NCBI GenBank assembly: GCA_017615405.1
Contig: JAGAAE010000068.1
Location: 1-7,284 of the forward strand
Length of the DNA: 7,284 bases
From: Clostridia bacterium
GTDB lineage: Bacteria; Bacillota; Clostridia; Oscillospirales; Acutalibacteraceae
Reading direction: 5' to 3'
Position 1 is the stretch's first letter. The number at the start of each line of letters is the position of its first letter. Shown piece after piece: positions 1 to 6,788 of this stretch. The notes under the pieces are model-generated. The model made no database searches, was not told the origin of the DNA, and saw only the letters and a list, made by a program, of their open reading frames with translations. Position numbers and translations under genes: made by a program.

Positions 1-508
1 CAATTATCGATCTTTCGCTCCATGGCTTTGAAAAATTATCCTCTTCGGTTTTAACAATAAAGGGAATATGCTCCTTCTTCATCTCGACGATTCTAATCTT
101 GTCGAAAAATCCTCCGAAAACAAGTTTGTCTATCTCGTCGGCGATCTTTCGGAGAGCCTTGCCGTAAACCGTGATGTCACCGCCGTAAGGATCGCTTATC
201 CCGTTTCCAAGCGTAAAAGTCTTATCTTTTGCGGCGCCGAAGGAAATCAGAAGATCCTTTATATCGTCACTCATGGTGAAAATATAATCGGCGTCAAGGT
301 CATCCCTGTTAAAAACGGTAGAACGGTGATCTGAAATATCAAAACCGTATTTTGATGCAATAGCGGCGGAGTATTCGCTGACCGGCATTCCCGGCGCCGT
401 TAGTCCGCGGCTTTCGGCGGATATGCCTTTTAGTTTAAGGTTGTTAAAATACCCTTCGGCGAACGGGCTTCGGCAGGTGTTCCCGGAGCATACGAAAATG
501 ACCCTCAT
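1..508 (-). CDS. Low-molecular-weight protein tyrosine phosphatase fused to RimI-type N-acetyltransferase (3' end beyond window)
   Basis: The frame starts at ATG 508-506 and stays open for 169 codons to the window edge. Residues 1 to about 130 form a complete LMW phosphatase: the P-loop VCSGNTCRSP gives nucleophile C7 and R13 of CX5R, and ISDPYG gives the general acid D106. Typical family members are about 130-155 residues and stop here. This frame instead continues through KIRIVEMKKEHIPF and the block DNFSKPWSE (about 158-165), which resembles the N-terminus of RimI, the GNAT enzyme that acetylates the N-terminal alanine of ribosomal protein S18. No stop or intergenic gap separates the two parts. 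M143 (codon 82-80) could be an internal start. The acetyl-CoA site would lie outside the window. The start overlaps the polA stop by one base (TGATG), and GGAGG at 523-519 inside polA is a plausible ribosome binding site, so translation is probably coupled. The phosphatase call is firm; the fusion rests on about 33 visible RimI-like residues. Confidence 0.85.
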   Translation of the reverse strand, partial: MRVIFVCSGNTCRSPFAEGYFNNLKLKGISAESRGLTAPGMPVSEYSAAIASKYGFDISDHRSTVFNRDDLDADYIFTMSDDIKDLLISFGAAKDKTFTLGNGISDPYGGDITVYGKALRKIADEIDKLVFGGFFDKIRIVEMKKEHIPFIVKTEEDNFSKPWSERSII

Positions 509-3027
509 CAGCCCTTTGCCTCCAACCAGTTTTTACCGCAGTGTGCGTCGACCGACAACGTGACCTTCAAACTTGCGGCGTTCTTCATTTCCTCTTCGAG
601 AACGCGGCAGATATCATCCTTGTCCTTTTCGGGACACTCGACTATCAGTTCGTCGTGTATCTGGAGTATTAGCTTAGACTGCGGATATTCACGCTTTAAG
701 CGGTCATATACGTTTATCATTGCGATCTTTATTATGTCGGCGGCGGTACCCTGAATGGGTGCATTTCGAGCTACACGCTCACCGAACGCCCTGATCATAT
801 GATTGGATGATGAAAGCTCGGGGAGATAGCGCCTTCTTCCGAAATGGGTCGTAACGTATCCGTCGGCTTTCGCGTTTTTAATAACGTTTTCCATATAGTT
901 TGCAACGCCGCTGTAGGTTGTAAGATAGTTTTTAATATATCGGTCGGCTTCGGCGCGGCTGACGCCGATATCCTTTCCGAGGGAGAATGCGCCTATCCCG
1001 TAAACGATACCGAAGTTTACCGCCTTTGCGCGGCTTCGCATAACCGGCAAAACCATATCGATCGGTATCCCGAAGACCTCGCTTGCGGTCACGGTGTGGA
1101 TATCGATCCCGGAATTGAAGGCGGATATCATCGCCTCGTCGTCGGCAATGCTTGCGAGAACACGAAGCTCGATCTGGGAATAATCGGCGTCGCAAAGGGT
1201 ATATCCGTCCTTTGCTATAAAGAATTCACGGAGTTTTTTGCCCTCGCTTGTTCTGACGGGGATATTCTGAAGATTGGGCTCGAGCGAACTTATGCGCCCC
1301 GTTCTTGCTTCGGTCTGGTTAAAGGTCGTATGGATCCTTCCGTCCTCCGAAACGGCGGCTGAAAGACCGTCGCAATAAGTGGATTTAAGTTTTGTCAGTT
1401 GCCTGTAAGACAAAACCTTGTCGACGATCGGGTAATCGTATCGAAGCCCGTCTAAAATATCCGCCGAGGTACTGTAACCGCTTTTTGTCTTTTTGCCGGC
1501 GGGAATACGGAGTTTTTCAAAAAGCACTTCGCCTAACTGTTTGGGCGAATTGACGTTGAATTCGACCCCGGCAATTTCGTAGATCTCTTTTTTGATCTCC
1601 TCCGAGCGGTTAAGCAATTCTTCGCCTAAATCTTTAAGACCCTTCGCGTTTACAAGGAATCCCGTTCTTTCCATGTCCGATAAGACTATCGAAAGAGGGA
1701 TCTCTATTTCGGTCAAAACCTTGTCCTGACCGCTTTCTTTAAGACGCTTATTGAGCACGTCACAAACGGCGGCGAGTTTTGCGGTAGACAGCAATCTGTC
1801 ATCGTCAAATTCCGCCTTGATATCGACGCCGTATTCGGCACAAAGCCTTTCGATCGAGTAATCGTTTGAAGCGGGGTTGCAAAGATAACCTGCCAATTTT
1901 GCGTCGAAAACAACGTTTATGATATCGGGATAAGTTTTCGATATTCCTTTGAGATCGTAGACCCGCTTTTTGTTTTCGCATTTCAGTATTTCGTCCGTTT
2001 TATCCTTCGGAACGGCGAAAACACCGTGATTTATTGCGGCAAATAATTCGTCGCCGTCAAAAAACAAGGTTATACTATCGTCGGATTTAGGGAATGAGAA
2101 ATCGGCAATTGCAAAGGTCTCGTCCGACCCGGTTCTTTCATTTGAACCGGCGGTTGACGGAGTTATCCCCATTTTTTCCATAAGCTTGAAAAATTCAAGT
2201 TTTGTCATAAGGCGTGCCAGACCGTCTTTATCGGCGGGGGCGATCTTATAATCCTCAATATTCGTATCTATCGGCGCTTCCTGCGAGATAGTCCCTAAAA
2301 ATCTGCTCAGATATGCGCTTTCTTTGCCGTCAATGAGTTTGTTTTTAACGCTGTCCTTGATTTCAAGCTCGTCGATGTTTTCATAAATATTATTGACACT
2401 GTGAAAACGGGTGATAAGATCGGTCGCGGTTTTTTCACCGATACCGGCAACGCCGGGAATATTATCCGAGGAATCACCCATAAGCGCCTTTAATTCTATC
2501 ATTTCGCCCGGTGTAAGCCCGTATTTTTCAAAAAGCGCCTCTTTCGTATAATTGACGATCTCCGGGCGACCCATCTTGGTCGTCGTAAGGAGGACCTTGG
2601 TGTTATCCGAAATAAGCTGAAGTGAATCCCTGTCACCGGTCGCGATGGTGCAGGAATGTCCGCTCGTCTTGCAGGCGTGTGCGAGGGTGCCGAGAATATC
2701 GTCGGCTTCAAAACCTTCGCATTCAATGACCTTATAACCCGCGAGGGTAAGCCACTCTTTCAGAATCGGGAACTGAGGGGCGAGTTCTTCGGGCATAGGT
2801 TTTCTGCCCGCTTTATACTGCGCGTATTCCTTGTGTCGGAAGGTCGGCTTTTTAAGGTCGAATGCAACGGCGACCGCATCGGGCGACTCAAGGTCAAGAA
2901 GCTTGCCGAGAATATTTATAAACCCGTAGACGGCATTTGTGTAAACGCCGTCTTTTGTGGATAATATCTTAATGCCGTAAAAGGCACGGTTAATGATGCT
3001 GTTTCCGTCGATCGCGAGTAACTTCAA
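508..3027 (-). CDS. polA: DNA polymerase I (5' nuclease plus polymerase; 3'-5' exonuclease site degenerate)
   Basis: This 839-residue protein fills repair gaps and replaces RNA primers in the cytoplasm. Residues 1 to about 290 are the 5' nuclease: LLAIDGNS (D7), EGFEADD (104-110), TGDRD (130-134), and GDSSDNIPG (184-192) followed by a helix-hairpin-helix GIGEKTA. Residues about 305-440 occupy the place of the proofreading domain but lack the DxE of Exo I; FDAKLAGYLCNP resembles the inactive domain of Bacillus-type Pol I. Residues about 440-839 are the polymerase: TGRISSLEPNLQNIP (576-590), motif A DYSQIELR with catalytic D615, motif B with R664, K668, F672 and Y676, and motif C QIHDE with D792. 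F672 corresponds to the Phe that discriminates against dideoxynucleotides in E. coli Pol I. The start is TTG, chosen because GGGAGG lies 7 nt upstream and the protein begins exactly where the family does. The gene is divergent from alaS and overlaps the next gene by one base. Confidence 0.97.
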   Translation of the reverse strand: MKLLAIDGNSIINRAFYGIKILSTKDGVYTNAVYGFINILGKLLDLESPDAVAVAFDLKKPTFRHKEYAQYKAGRKPMPEELAPQFPILKEWLTLAGYKVIECEGFEADDILGTLAHACKTSGHSCTIATGDRDSLQLISDNTKVLLTTTKMGRPEIVNYTKEALFEKYGLTPGEMIELKALMGDSSDNIPGVAGIGEKTATDLITRFHSVNNIYENIDELEIKDSVKNKLIDGKESAYLSRFLGTISQEAPIDTNIEDYKIAPADKDGLARLMTKLEFFKLMEKMGITPSTAGSNERTGSDETFAIADFSFPKSDDSITLFFDGDELFAAINHGVFAVPKDKTDEILKCENKKRVYDLKGISKTYPDIINVVFDAKLAGYLCNPASNDYSIERLCAEYGVDIKAEFDDDRLLSTAKLAAVCDVLNKRLKESGQDKVLTEIEIPLSIVLSDMERTGFLVNAKGLKDLGEELLNRSEEIKKEIYEIAGVEFNVNSPKQLGEVLFEKLRIPAGKKTKSGYSTSADILDGLRYDYPIVDKVLSYRQLTKLKSTYCDGLSAAVSEDGRIHTTFNQTEARTGRISSLEPNLQNIPVRTSEGKKLREFFIAKDGYTLCDADYSQIELRVLASIADDEAMISAFNSGIDIHTVTASEVFGIPIDMVLPVMRSRAKAVNFGIVYGIGAFSLGKDIGVSRAEADRYIKNYLTTYSGVANYMENVIKNAKADGYVTTHFGRRRYLPELSSSNHMIRAFGERVARNAPIQGTAADIIKIAMINVYDRLKREYPQSKLILQIHDELIVECPEKDKDDICRVLEEEMKNAASLKVTLSVDAHCGKNWLEAKG

Positions 3028-3034
3028 ACGACCG

Positions 3035-3040
3035 CCTCCC
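3035..3040 (-). promoter_or_regulatory. Ribosome binding site of polA (decides the TTG start)
   Basis: On the minus strand the sequence reads GGGAGG, then a 7-nt spacer (CGGTCGT), then TTG at 3027-3025. No in-frame ATG lies nearby upstream. The spacing and strength of this site support TTG as the real start. Confidence 0.85.
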
Positions 3041-3074
3041 GGTTGAAAAAGATTATGATTACATAATTATATAT

Positions 3075-3103
3075 ATAATAACACTTTTCTTTGCATTTGT
3101 CAC
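3075..3103 (-). promoter_or_regulatory. Predicted sigma-A promoter of polA
   Basis: On the minus strand a -35 GTGACA (3103-3098) is separated by exactly 17 bp from a -10 TATTAT (3080-3075). TGT directly precedes the -10, which makes an extended -10 (TGn). The predicted start of transcription is near 3068, giving a leader of about 40 nt. A run of A/T tracts lies just upstream of the -35. This is read from sequence only; the neighbouring AT-rich stretch offers alternative -10 hexamers with poorer spacing. Confidence 0.65.
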
Positions 3104-3130
3104 TAAAAATTTTTAAAAAATTTAAAAAAC
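3104..3130. promoter_or_regulatory. A/T-tract block between divergent polA and alaS promoters
   Basis: The stretch consists of successive A and T runs (roughly 3105-3114, 3115-3123 and 3124-3129). It sits immediately upstream of the polA -35 and about 20 bp upstream of the alaS -35. Such tracts can act as UP elements for the RNA polymerase alpha subunit or bend DNA. That role is inferred; no operator palindrome was recognised. Confidence 0.35.
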
Positions 3131-3148
3131 ATCGGCGAGCGTTTTTTG

Positions 3149-3177
3149 TTGACAAAATGCCGGAATCGGTATATAAT
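3149..3177 (+). promoter_or_regulatory. Consensus sigma-A promoter of alaS
   Basis: A perfect -35 TTGACA (3149-3154), a 17-bp spacer and a perfect -10 TATAAT (3172-3177) are visible. Transcription would begin near 3184, leaving a leader of about 30 nt before the ATG at 3215. This rules out translation from any start upstream of about 3184 for transcripts from this promoter. The leader is too short for a T-box riboswitch. Confidence 0.9.
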
Positions 3178-3200
3178 TTATTCTGTAATTTTATGCGATC

Positions 3201-3207
3201 AAGGAAG
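3201..3207 (+). promoter_or_regulatory. Ribosome binding site of alaS (decides the start)
   Basis: AAGGAAG sits 7 nt upstream of ATG 3215. The frame is open further upstream to 3146, but those 23 codons overlap the promoter and do not look like AlaRS, so 3215 is the real start. Confidence 0.85.
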
Positions 3208-3214
3208 TAGTTTT

Positions 3215-5326
3215 ATGCAGTGGACTTCACTAAATGACCTTCGTGAGAAGTATCTTTCGTTCTTTGAATCGAAGGGGCATTTGAGACTGAAAAGCTTTTC
3301 TCTGGTGCCGGATAACGACAAATCTTTGTTGCTTATAAACTCCGGAATGGCGCCGATGAAAAAGTATTTTACCGGCGAAGTAACGCCGCCACGCAACCGC
3401 GTTACGACCTGTCAGAAGTGTATCAGAACGCCCGACCTTGAAAGGGTGGGTCATACCGCGCGTCACGGGACCTATTTTGAGATGCTCGGCAATTTTTCAT
3501 TCGGTGATTATTTTAAAAAAGAGGCGATCCCGTGGGCGTGGGAATTCCTGACCAAAACGCTCGAGATCCCCGAGGGTAAACTCTGGCCTTCGGTTTATGA
3601 AGAGGACGACGAGGCGTATGCGCTCTGGCGCGACGTTATCGGCGTCGATGAAAAGCGCATCGTAAAACTCGGCAAAGAGGATAATTTCTGGGAGCACGGA
3701 ACGGGTCCCTGCGGTCCTTGCAGTGAGATCTATTTTGACCGCGGCGAAAAATACGGCTGCGGCAGTCCCGACTGCAAACCCGGTTGCGATTGTGACAGAT
3801 ATATGGAGATATGGAACAACGTTTTTTCCCAGTTCAACAATATGGGTGACGGAACGTACACCGAGCTTACCCATAAGAATATCGACACCGGAATGGGACT
3901 TGAAAGACTTGCCTGCGTTATGCAGGGGGTCGACAATATGTTTGAGGTTGACACAGTCAGAAACATCCTTAATAAAGTTTGTGATATTTCGGGCAAAAAA
4001 TACGGCGTAGATAATAGCACCGACATTTCGATCCGTGCGATAACCGATCACGCAAGAGCGTCGACCTTTATGATAAGCGACGGTATAATCCCCTCAAACG
4101 AGGGCAGAGGATACGTTCTTCGCCGCCTTATCCGCCGCGCCGCGAGACACGGTAAACTTATCGGGATAAACAGAACGTTTCTTACCGAAATGTGTGACGC
4201 CGTTATTGCCGAAAACTGCACCGCGTATCCCGAACTTACAGAGAAAAAGGAACTTATTAAAAAGGTCATCGCCAACGAGGAAGCAAGTTTTAACAAGACC
4301 ATCGACCAGGGTCTTAAATTGCTGGAAACTCTTATGGAAAAGGGCAATATCCTCTCGGGCGCGGACGCCTTTAAACTCTATGATACCTACGGTTTCCCCC
4401 TTGATCTGACAAAGGATATTTTAGCCGAAAACGGCAAATCGATCGACGAGGAAGGCTTCAATGATCTTATGCAGAAGCAAAGGGATCTTGCCCGTTCTTC
4501 AAGGAAGGCTTCCGACGCCGAAAGCTGGTCGAGTGACGGAATAAGCTTTGATAACGTCGGGAAAACCGAATTTTCGGGCTACACCGATAATTCCTGCACC
4601 TCTGTAATACTTGATATCGTCGTCGCCGGCGAACACGTTTCGACCGCCAAGGAAGGCGATAAGGCGATAATCGTTCTCGATAAAACCGTTTTCTACGGCG
4701 AAAGCGGCGGTCAGGTGGGAGACACCGGATCGATCACGAAAAACGGCGCCTGCTTTGCGGTTAACGACACCAAAAAGACCGGCGGCGGAGTGTTTACCCA
4801 TATAGGCAATGTCGCTTCCGGCGAGTTTTCGGTCGGTGATACGGTCGATCTCGCAATAGACGTCGAAAGACGCGACGCCATAAGACGAAATCATACCGCG
4901 GCTCACCTCTTGCAGGCGGCTTTGCGGACCGTCCTCGGTAAACACGTCGAGCAGGCGGGACAGCTCGTAAACGAAAAGGCAGTCCGTTTCGACTTTACCC
5001 ATTTTTCGGGACTGTCACCAGAGGAGATAAAAAAGGTCGAAAACATCGTCAACACCGCGGTTTTATCGGCTGTCGGTGTCGACAGTAAAGAAATGCCCAT
5101 TGAAGAGGCAAAAAAACTCGGTGCCATGGCGCTTTTCGGTGAAAAGTACGGCGACGTCGTAAGAGTGGTTACCGCCGGTGATATCTCGGTCGAATTCTGC
5201 GGCGGAACACACGTTGATAATTCCGGAAAGATCGGCACCTTCCGGATCATTTCCGAAAGCGGTATCGCCGCGGGGGTCAGAAGGATTGAAGCGGTGACCG
5301 GATTCAACACGATCGATCTTATTTAA
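3215..5326 (+). CDS. alaS: Alanine--tRNA ligase, catalytic and editing domains (C-Ala cut off by in-frame TAA)
   Basis: AlaRS charges tRNA-Ala with alanine and hydrolyses Ser- and Gly-tRNA-Ala. The 703 residues up to the TAA hold the class II catalytic core: SLNDLREKYLSFFESKGH at the N-terminus, motif 2 around TARHGTYFEMLGNFSFGD (81-98), and motif 3 in GRGYVLRRLIRRAARHGK (297-314). A cysteine cluster (C182, C187, C191, C193) resembles an insert known from clostridial AlaRS. The tRNA-recognition helices follow. The editing domain has HTAAH (H560, H564) and CGGTH (C662, H666), matching H564, H568, C666 and H670 of E. coli AlaRS. The frame then stops at 5324-5326, although the family continues to about 875 residues and the missing part follows in the same frame. 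As written, the product would lack the C-Ala domain, which supports dimerisation and tRNA elbow contact. Catalysis may survive, since N-terminal fragments of E. coli AlaRS can aminoacylate. The whole locus (3215-5839) could also be scored as a pseudogene. Confidence 0.93.
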   Translation: MQWTSLNDLREKYLSFFESKGHLRLKSFSLVPDNDKSLLLINSGMAPMKKYFTGEVTPPRNRVTTCQKCIRTPDLERVGHTARHGTYFEMLGNFSFGDYFKKEAIPWAWEFLTKTLEIPEGKLWPSVYEEDDEAYALWRDVIGVDEKRIVKLGKEDNFWEHGTGPCGPCSEIYFDRGEKYGCGSPDCKPGCDCDRYMEIWNNVFSQFNNMGDGTYTELTHKNIDTGMGLERLACVMQGVDNMFEVDTVRNILNKVCDISGKKYGVDNSTDISIRAITDHARASTFMISDGIIPSNEGRGYVLRRLIRRAARHGKLIGINRTFLTEMCDAVIAENCTAYPELTEKKELIKKVIANEEASFNKTIDQGLKLLETLMEKGNILSGADAFKLYDTYGFPLDLTKDILAENGKSIDEEGFNDLMQKQRDLARSSRKASDAESWSSDGISFDNVGKTEFSGYTDNSCTSVILDIVVAGEHVSTAKEGDKAIIVLDKTVFYGESGGQVGDTGSITKNGACFAVNDTKKTGGGVFTHIGNVASGEFSVGDTVDLAIDVERRDAIRRNHTAAHLLQAALRTVLGKHVEQAGQLVNEKAVRFDFTHFSGLSPEEIKKVENIVNTAVLSAVGVDSKEMPIEEAKKLGAMALFGEKYGDVVRVVTAGDISVEFCGGTHVDNSGKIGTFRIISESGIAAGVRRIEAVTGFNTIDLI

Positions 5327-5839
5327 CATTATAACGATCTTGCATCCGAAACCGCTGCCGCCGTTAAATGCGGAAATATTGAAGAATTACCCGAAAAGGT
5401 CGCGGCTCTTAATGAAAAACTGAAGGCGACCGAGAAGGAACTTGAAAGGATAAAATCGGCTATTGCAAGCGGAAAAACCGATGAAATAATAAAAGATGCG
5501 GTCGCCGTCGGACCGGTCCGTCTTGCAACGGCGAAATTATCGGGTGTCGGCGCCGATGAAATGAGGAAAATGCTTGACGGTGTTAAGGATAAACACCCCG
5601 ATCTTATCGTTGTTTTGGCATCGGTCAGCGGCGAAAAACTCACACTTTGTGTCGCCTGCGGAAAGGTCGCGGTGGAAAGCGGCGCAAAGGCGGGAAATAT
5701 CGTAAAGGAAATTGCCGTTATCTGCGGCGGAAACGGTGGCGGAAAGCCCGATTTCGCAATGGCGGGCGGCAAGGATATATCAAAGGTAGACGAAGCCCTT
5801 AACACGGCTCTGAAAATAGTTGAAGGAATGGTGAAATAA
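5327..5839 (+). pseudogene. alaS: Detached C-terminal C-Ala/DHHA1 part of alaS
   Basis: Directly after the TAA the same frame stays open for 170 codons. It reads as the expected AlaRS C-terminus: a helical linker (KVAALNEKLKATEKELERIK, residues 24-43 of this part), then the DHHA1-type globular C-Ala domain with the glycine-rich block GGNGGGKPDFAMAGGKD (134-150). No frameshift, insertion or decay is visible. The linker from the VTG motif to EKV is within one residue of E. coli AlaRS if the stop counts as a residue. No credible independent start exists near 5327; the first in-frame ATG is 5561, has no clear ribosome binding site, and falls inside the domain. It is therefore best read as the 3' end of alaS, made only by readthrough or if the stop is a sequencing error. 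A natural split gene, as in Nanoarchaeum equitans AlaRS, is less likely. Confidence 0.8.
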
Positions 5840-5840
5840 A

Positions 5841-6182
5841 ATGGATGATTGCTTATTTTGCAAGATAATTAAGGGCGAGATCCCCTCGACAAAGGTCTAT
5901 GAAAACGATTACGTTTACGCCTTTATGGATATTGCTCCTCAGGCGCCTTTCCACGCCGTTTTTGTCCCGAAAATGCATATCGGATCTCCGGCTGAAATAA
6001 ACGCCGAAAACAGTATATATGTCGCCAAAATTTTCGAGGCGATATCCGAGGTCGCTAAGTCCGAAAATCTTGAAAAAGGTTTCCGTGTCGTCGCCAACTG
6101 CGGTGAAGACGGAGGACAGACTGTCGGTCACCTTCATTTTCATCTGCTTGCGCGCCGCTATCTGCAGTGGCCTCCGGGTTAA
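5841..6182 (+). CDS. HIT-family (Hint-like) nucleotide phosphoramidase/hydrolase
   Basis: This 113-residue protein is full length for the bacterial Hint branch of the histidine triad superfamily, which hydrolyses AMP linked to amines or phosphates; the physiological substrate is usually unknown. The triad GHLHFHLLA gives H97, H99 and H101, with H99 in the position of the catalytic nucleophile of Hint proteins. CLFC near the N-terminus (C4, C7), with H46 in PKMHI, fits the zinc-binding subset of bacterial HIT proteins. The C-terminus LQWPPG is typical of this branch. The ATG lies 1 nt after the TAA that ends the alaS frame, and GGTGA at 5830-5834 is a usable ribosome binding site. Translation is probably coupled to ribosomes finishing alaS, which would be disturbed if they stop at 5326. 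The family is certain; the cellular role is not. Confidence 0.95.
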   Translation: MDDCLFCKIIKGEIPSTKVYENDYVYAFMDIAPQAPFHAVFVPKMHIGSPAEINAENSIYVAKIFEAISEVAKSENLEKGFRVVANCGEDGGQTVGHLHFHLLARRYLQWPPG

Positions 6183-6215
6183 TGCTTTCGATTTTGCGAC
6201 GAAATTATTTTAAGT

Positions 6216-6222
6216 AAGGAAG
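6216..6222 (+). promoter_or_regulatory. Ribosome binding site of the phosphoribosyltransferase gene
   Basis: AAGGAAG sits 7 nt before ATG 6230. The stretch from here to the start codon matches the alaS leader at all but one position (AAGGAAGTAnTTTTATG in both). Confidence 0.8.
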
Positions 6223-6229
6223 TATTTTT

Positions 6230-6769
6230 ATGTCAGAATTTTACAGAATGAAGATCGCGGGGCTTGAAAGAGATCTTGAAAAGTTCCCGGTAAGCGATAA
6301 ACTCGATATCGCTGCTTTCATTATTTTCGGCGACGTCGAACTTACGATAGCCGGTTGTGCGGAGCTTCTCAAAAAAGCACCGGATTTCGACGTCATCCTG
6401 ACTCCTGAGGCAAAGAGTATACCGATAGCCTATGAGATGTCACGCCAGTCGGGAAAGCCCTATATCGTTGCGAGAAAGGGCAAAAAGGTCTATATGCGTA
6501 ACCCTCTTGACGTCAAGGTCAATTCCATAACGACCCAGCACGAGCAGCACCTTATTCTCGGTCAGACCGAGGTCGATCTTATAAAGGGCAAAAAGGTCCT
6601 TATCGTTGACGACGTTATCAGTACCGGTGAGTCGCTTTCGGCGATCAGAGAACTCGTCAAGGCTGCCGGCGCGATCGAAGCGGCTTCCTGCGCCTTTTTA
6701 GCCGAGGGCGACGCCGCAGACAGGAAAGATATTATTTTTCTTGAAAAGCTGCCTCTGTTTTTCAAATAA
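6230..6769 (+). CDS. Purine-type phosphoribosyltransferase (adenine/xanthine PRTase-like)
   Basis: This 179-residue type I PRTase probably joins a purine base to PRPP for salvage in the cytoplasm. The signature is the PRPP-binding loop VLIVDDVISTGES (123-135), with acidic residues D127 and D128. Upstream, DVILTPEAKSIPIAYEMSR (54-72) occupies the place of the APRT block with EARG, and the following KPYIVARKGKK resembles the APRT/XPRT stretch containing VRKxGK. Length agrees with APRT (about 170-180). The segment between about 90 and 115 (YMRNPLDVKV, then TTQHEQHL) differs from canonical APRT, so adenine specificity cannot be assumed, and I withhold the apt symbol. A regulatory PRTase-like role without enzyme activity is possible. 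It follows the HIT gene by 47 nt with its own strong ribosome binding site, and an imperfect hairpin follows it. Confidence 0.85.
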   Translation: MSEFYRMKIAGLERDLEKFPVSDKLDIAAFIIFGDVELTIAGCAELLKKAPDFDVILTPEAKSIPIAYEMSRQSGKPYIVARKGKKVYMRNPLDVKVNSITTQHEQHLILGQTEVDLIKGKKVLIVDDVISTGESLSAIRELVKAAGAIEAASCAFLAEGDAADRKDIIFLEKLPLFFK

Positions 6770-6788
6770 GACAAATACGTTTGCTATG

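Noticed and set aside
68..334. Plus-strand open frame of 88 codons
   Set aside because: It lies antisense to the phosphatase-RimI gene, whose catalytic motifs are clear on the other strand.
844..1362. Open frame of 172 codons on the plus strand inside polA
   Set aside because: It is antisense to the conserved polymerase domain, has no ribosome binding site and no recognisable domain; it is a shadow of polA codon bias.
3146..3214. N-terminal extension of alaS by 23 codons
   Set aside because: It overlaps the -35 and -10 elements, has no AlaRS similarity, and a good ribosome binding site precedes ATG 3215.
3497..4051. Open frame of 184 codons on the minus strand inside alaS
   Set aside because: It is antisense to the conserved AlaRS catalytic core, and the translation has no family-like motifs.
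5324..5326. Genetic code change with TAA as a sense codon
   Set aside because: TAA is the natural end of the HIT and PRTase genes and of the alaS 3' part in this window.
5561..5839. Independent 92-residue protein from ATG 5561
   Set aside because: It begins inside the C-Ala domain without a ribosome binding site and is in frame with alaS, so it is the end of that gene.
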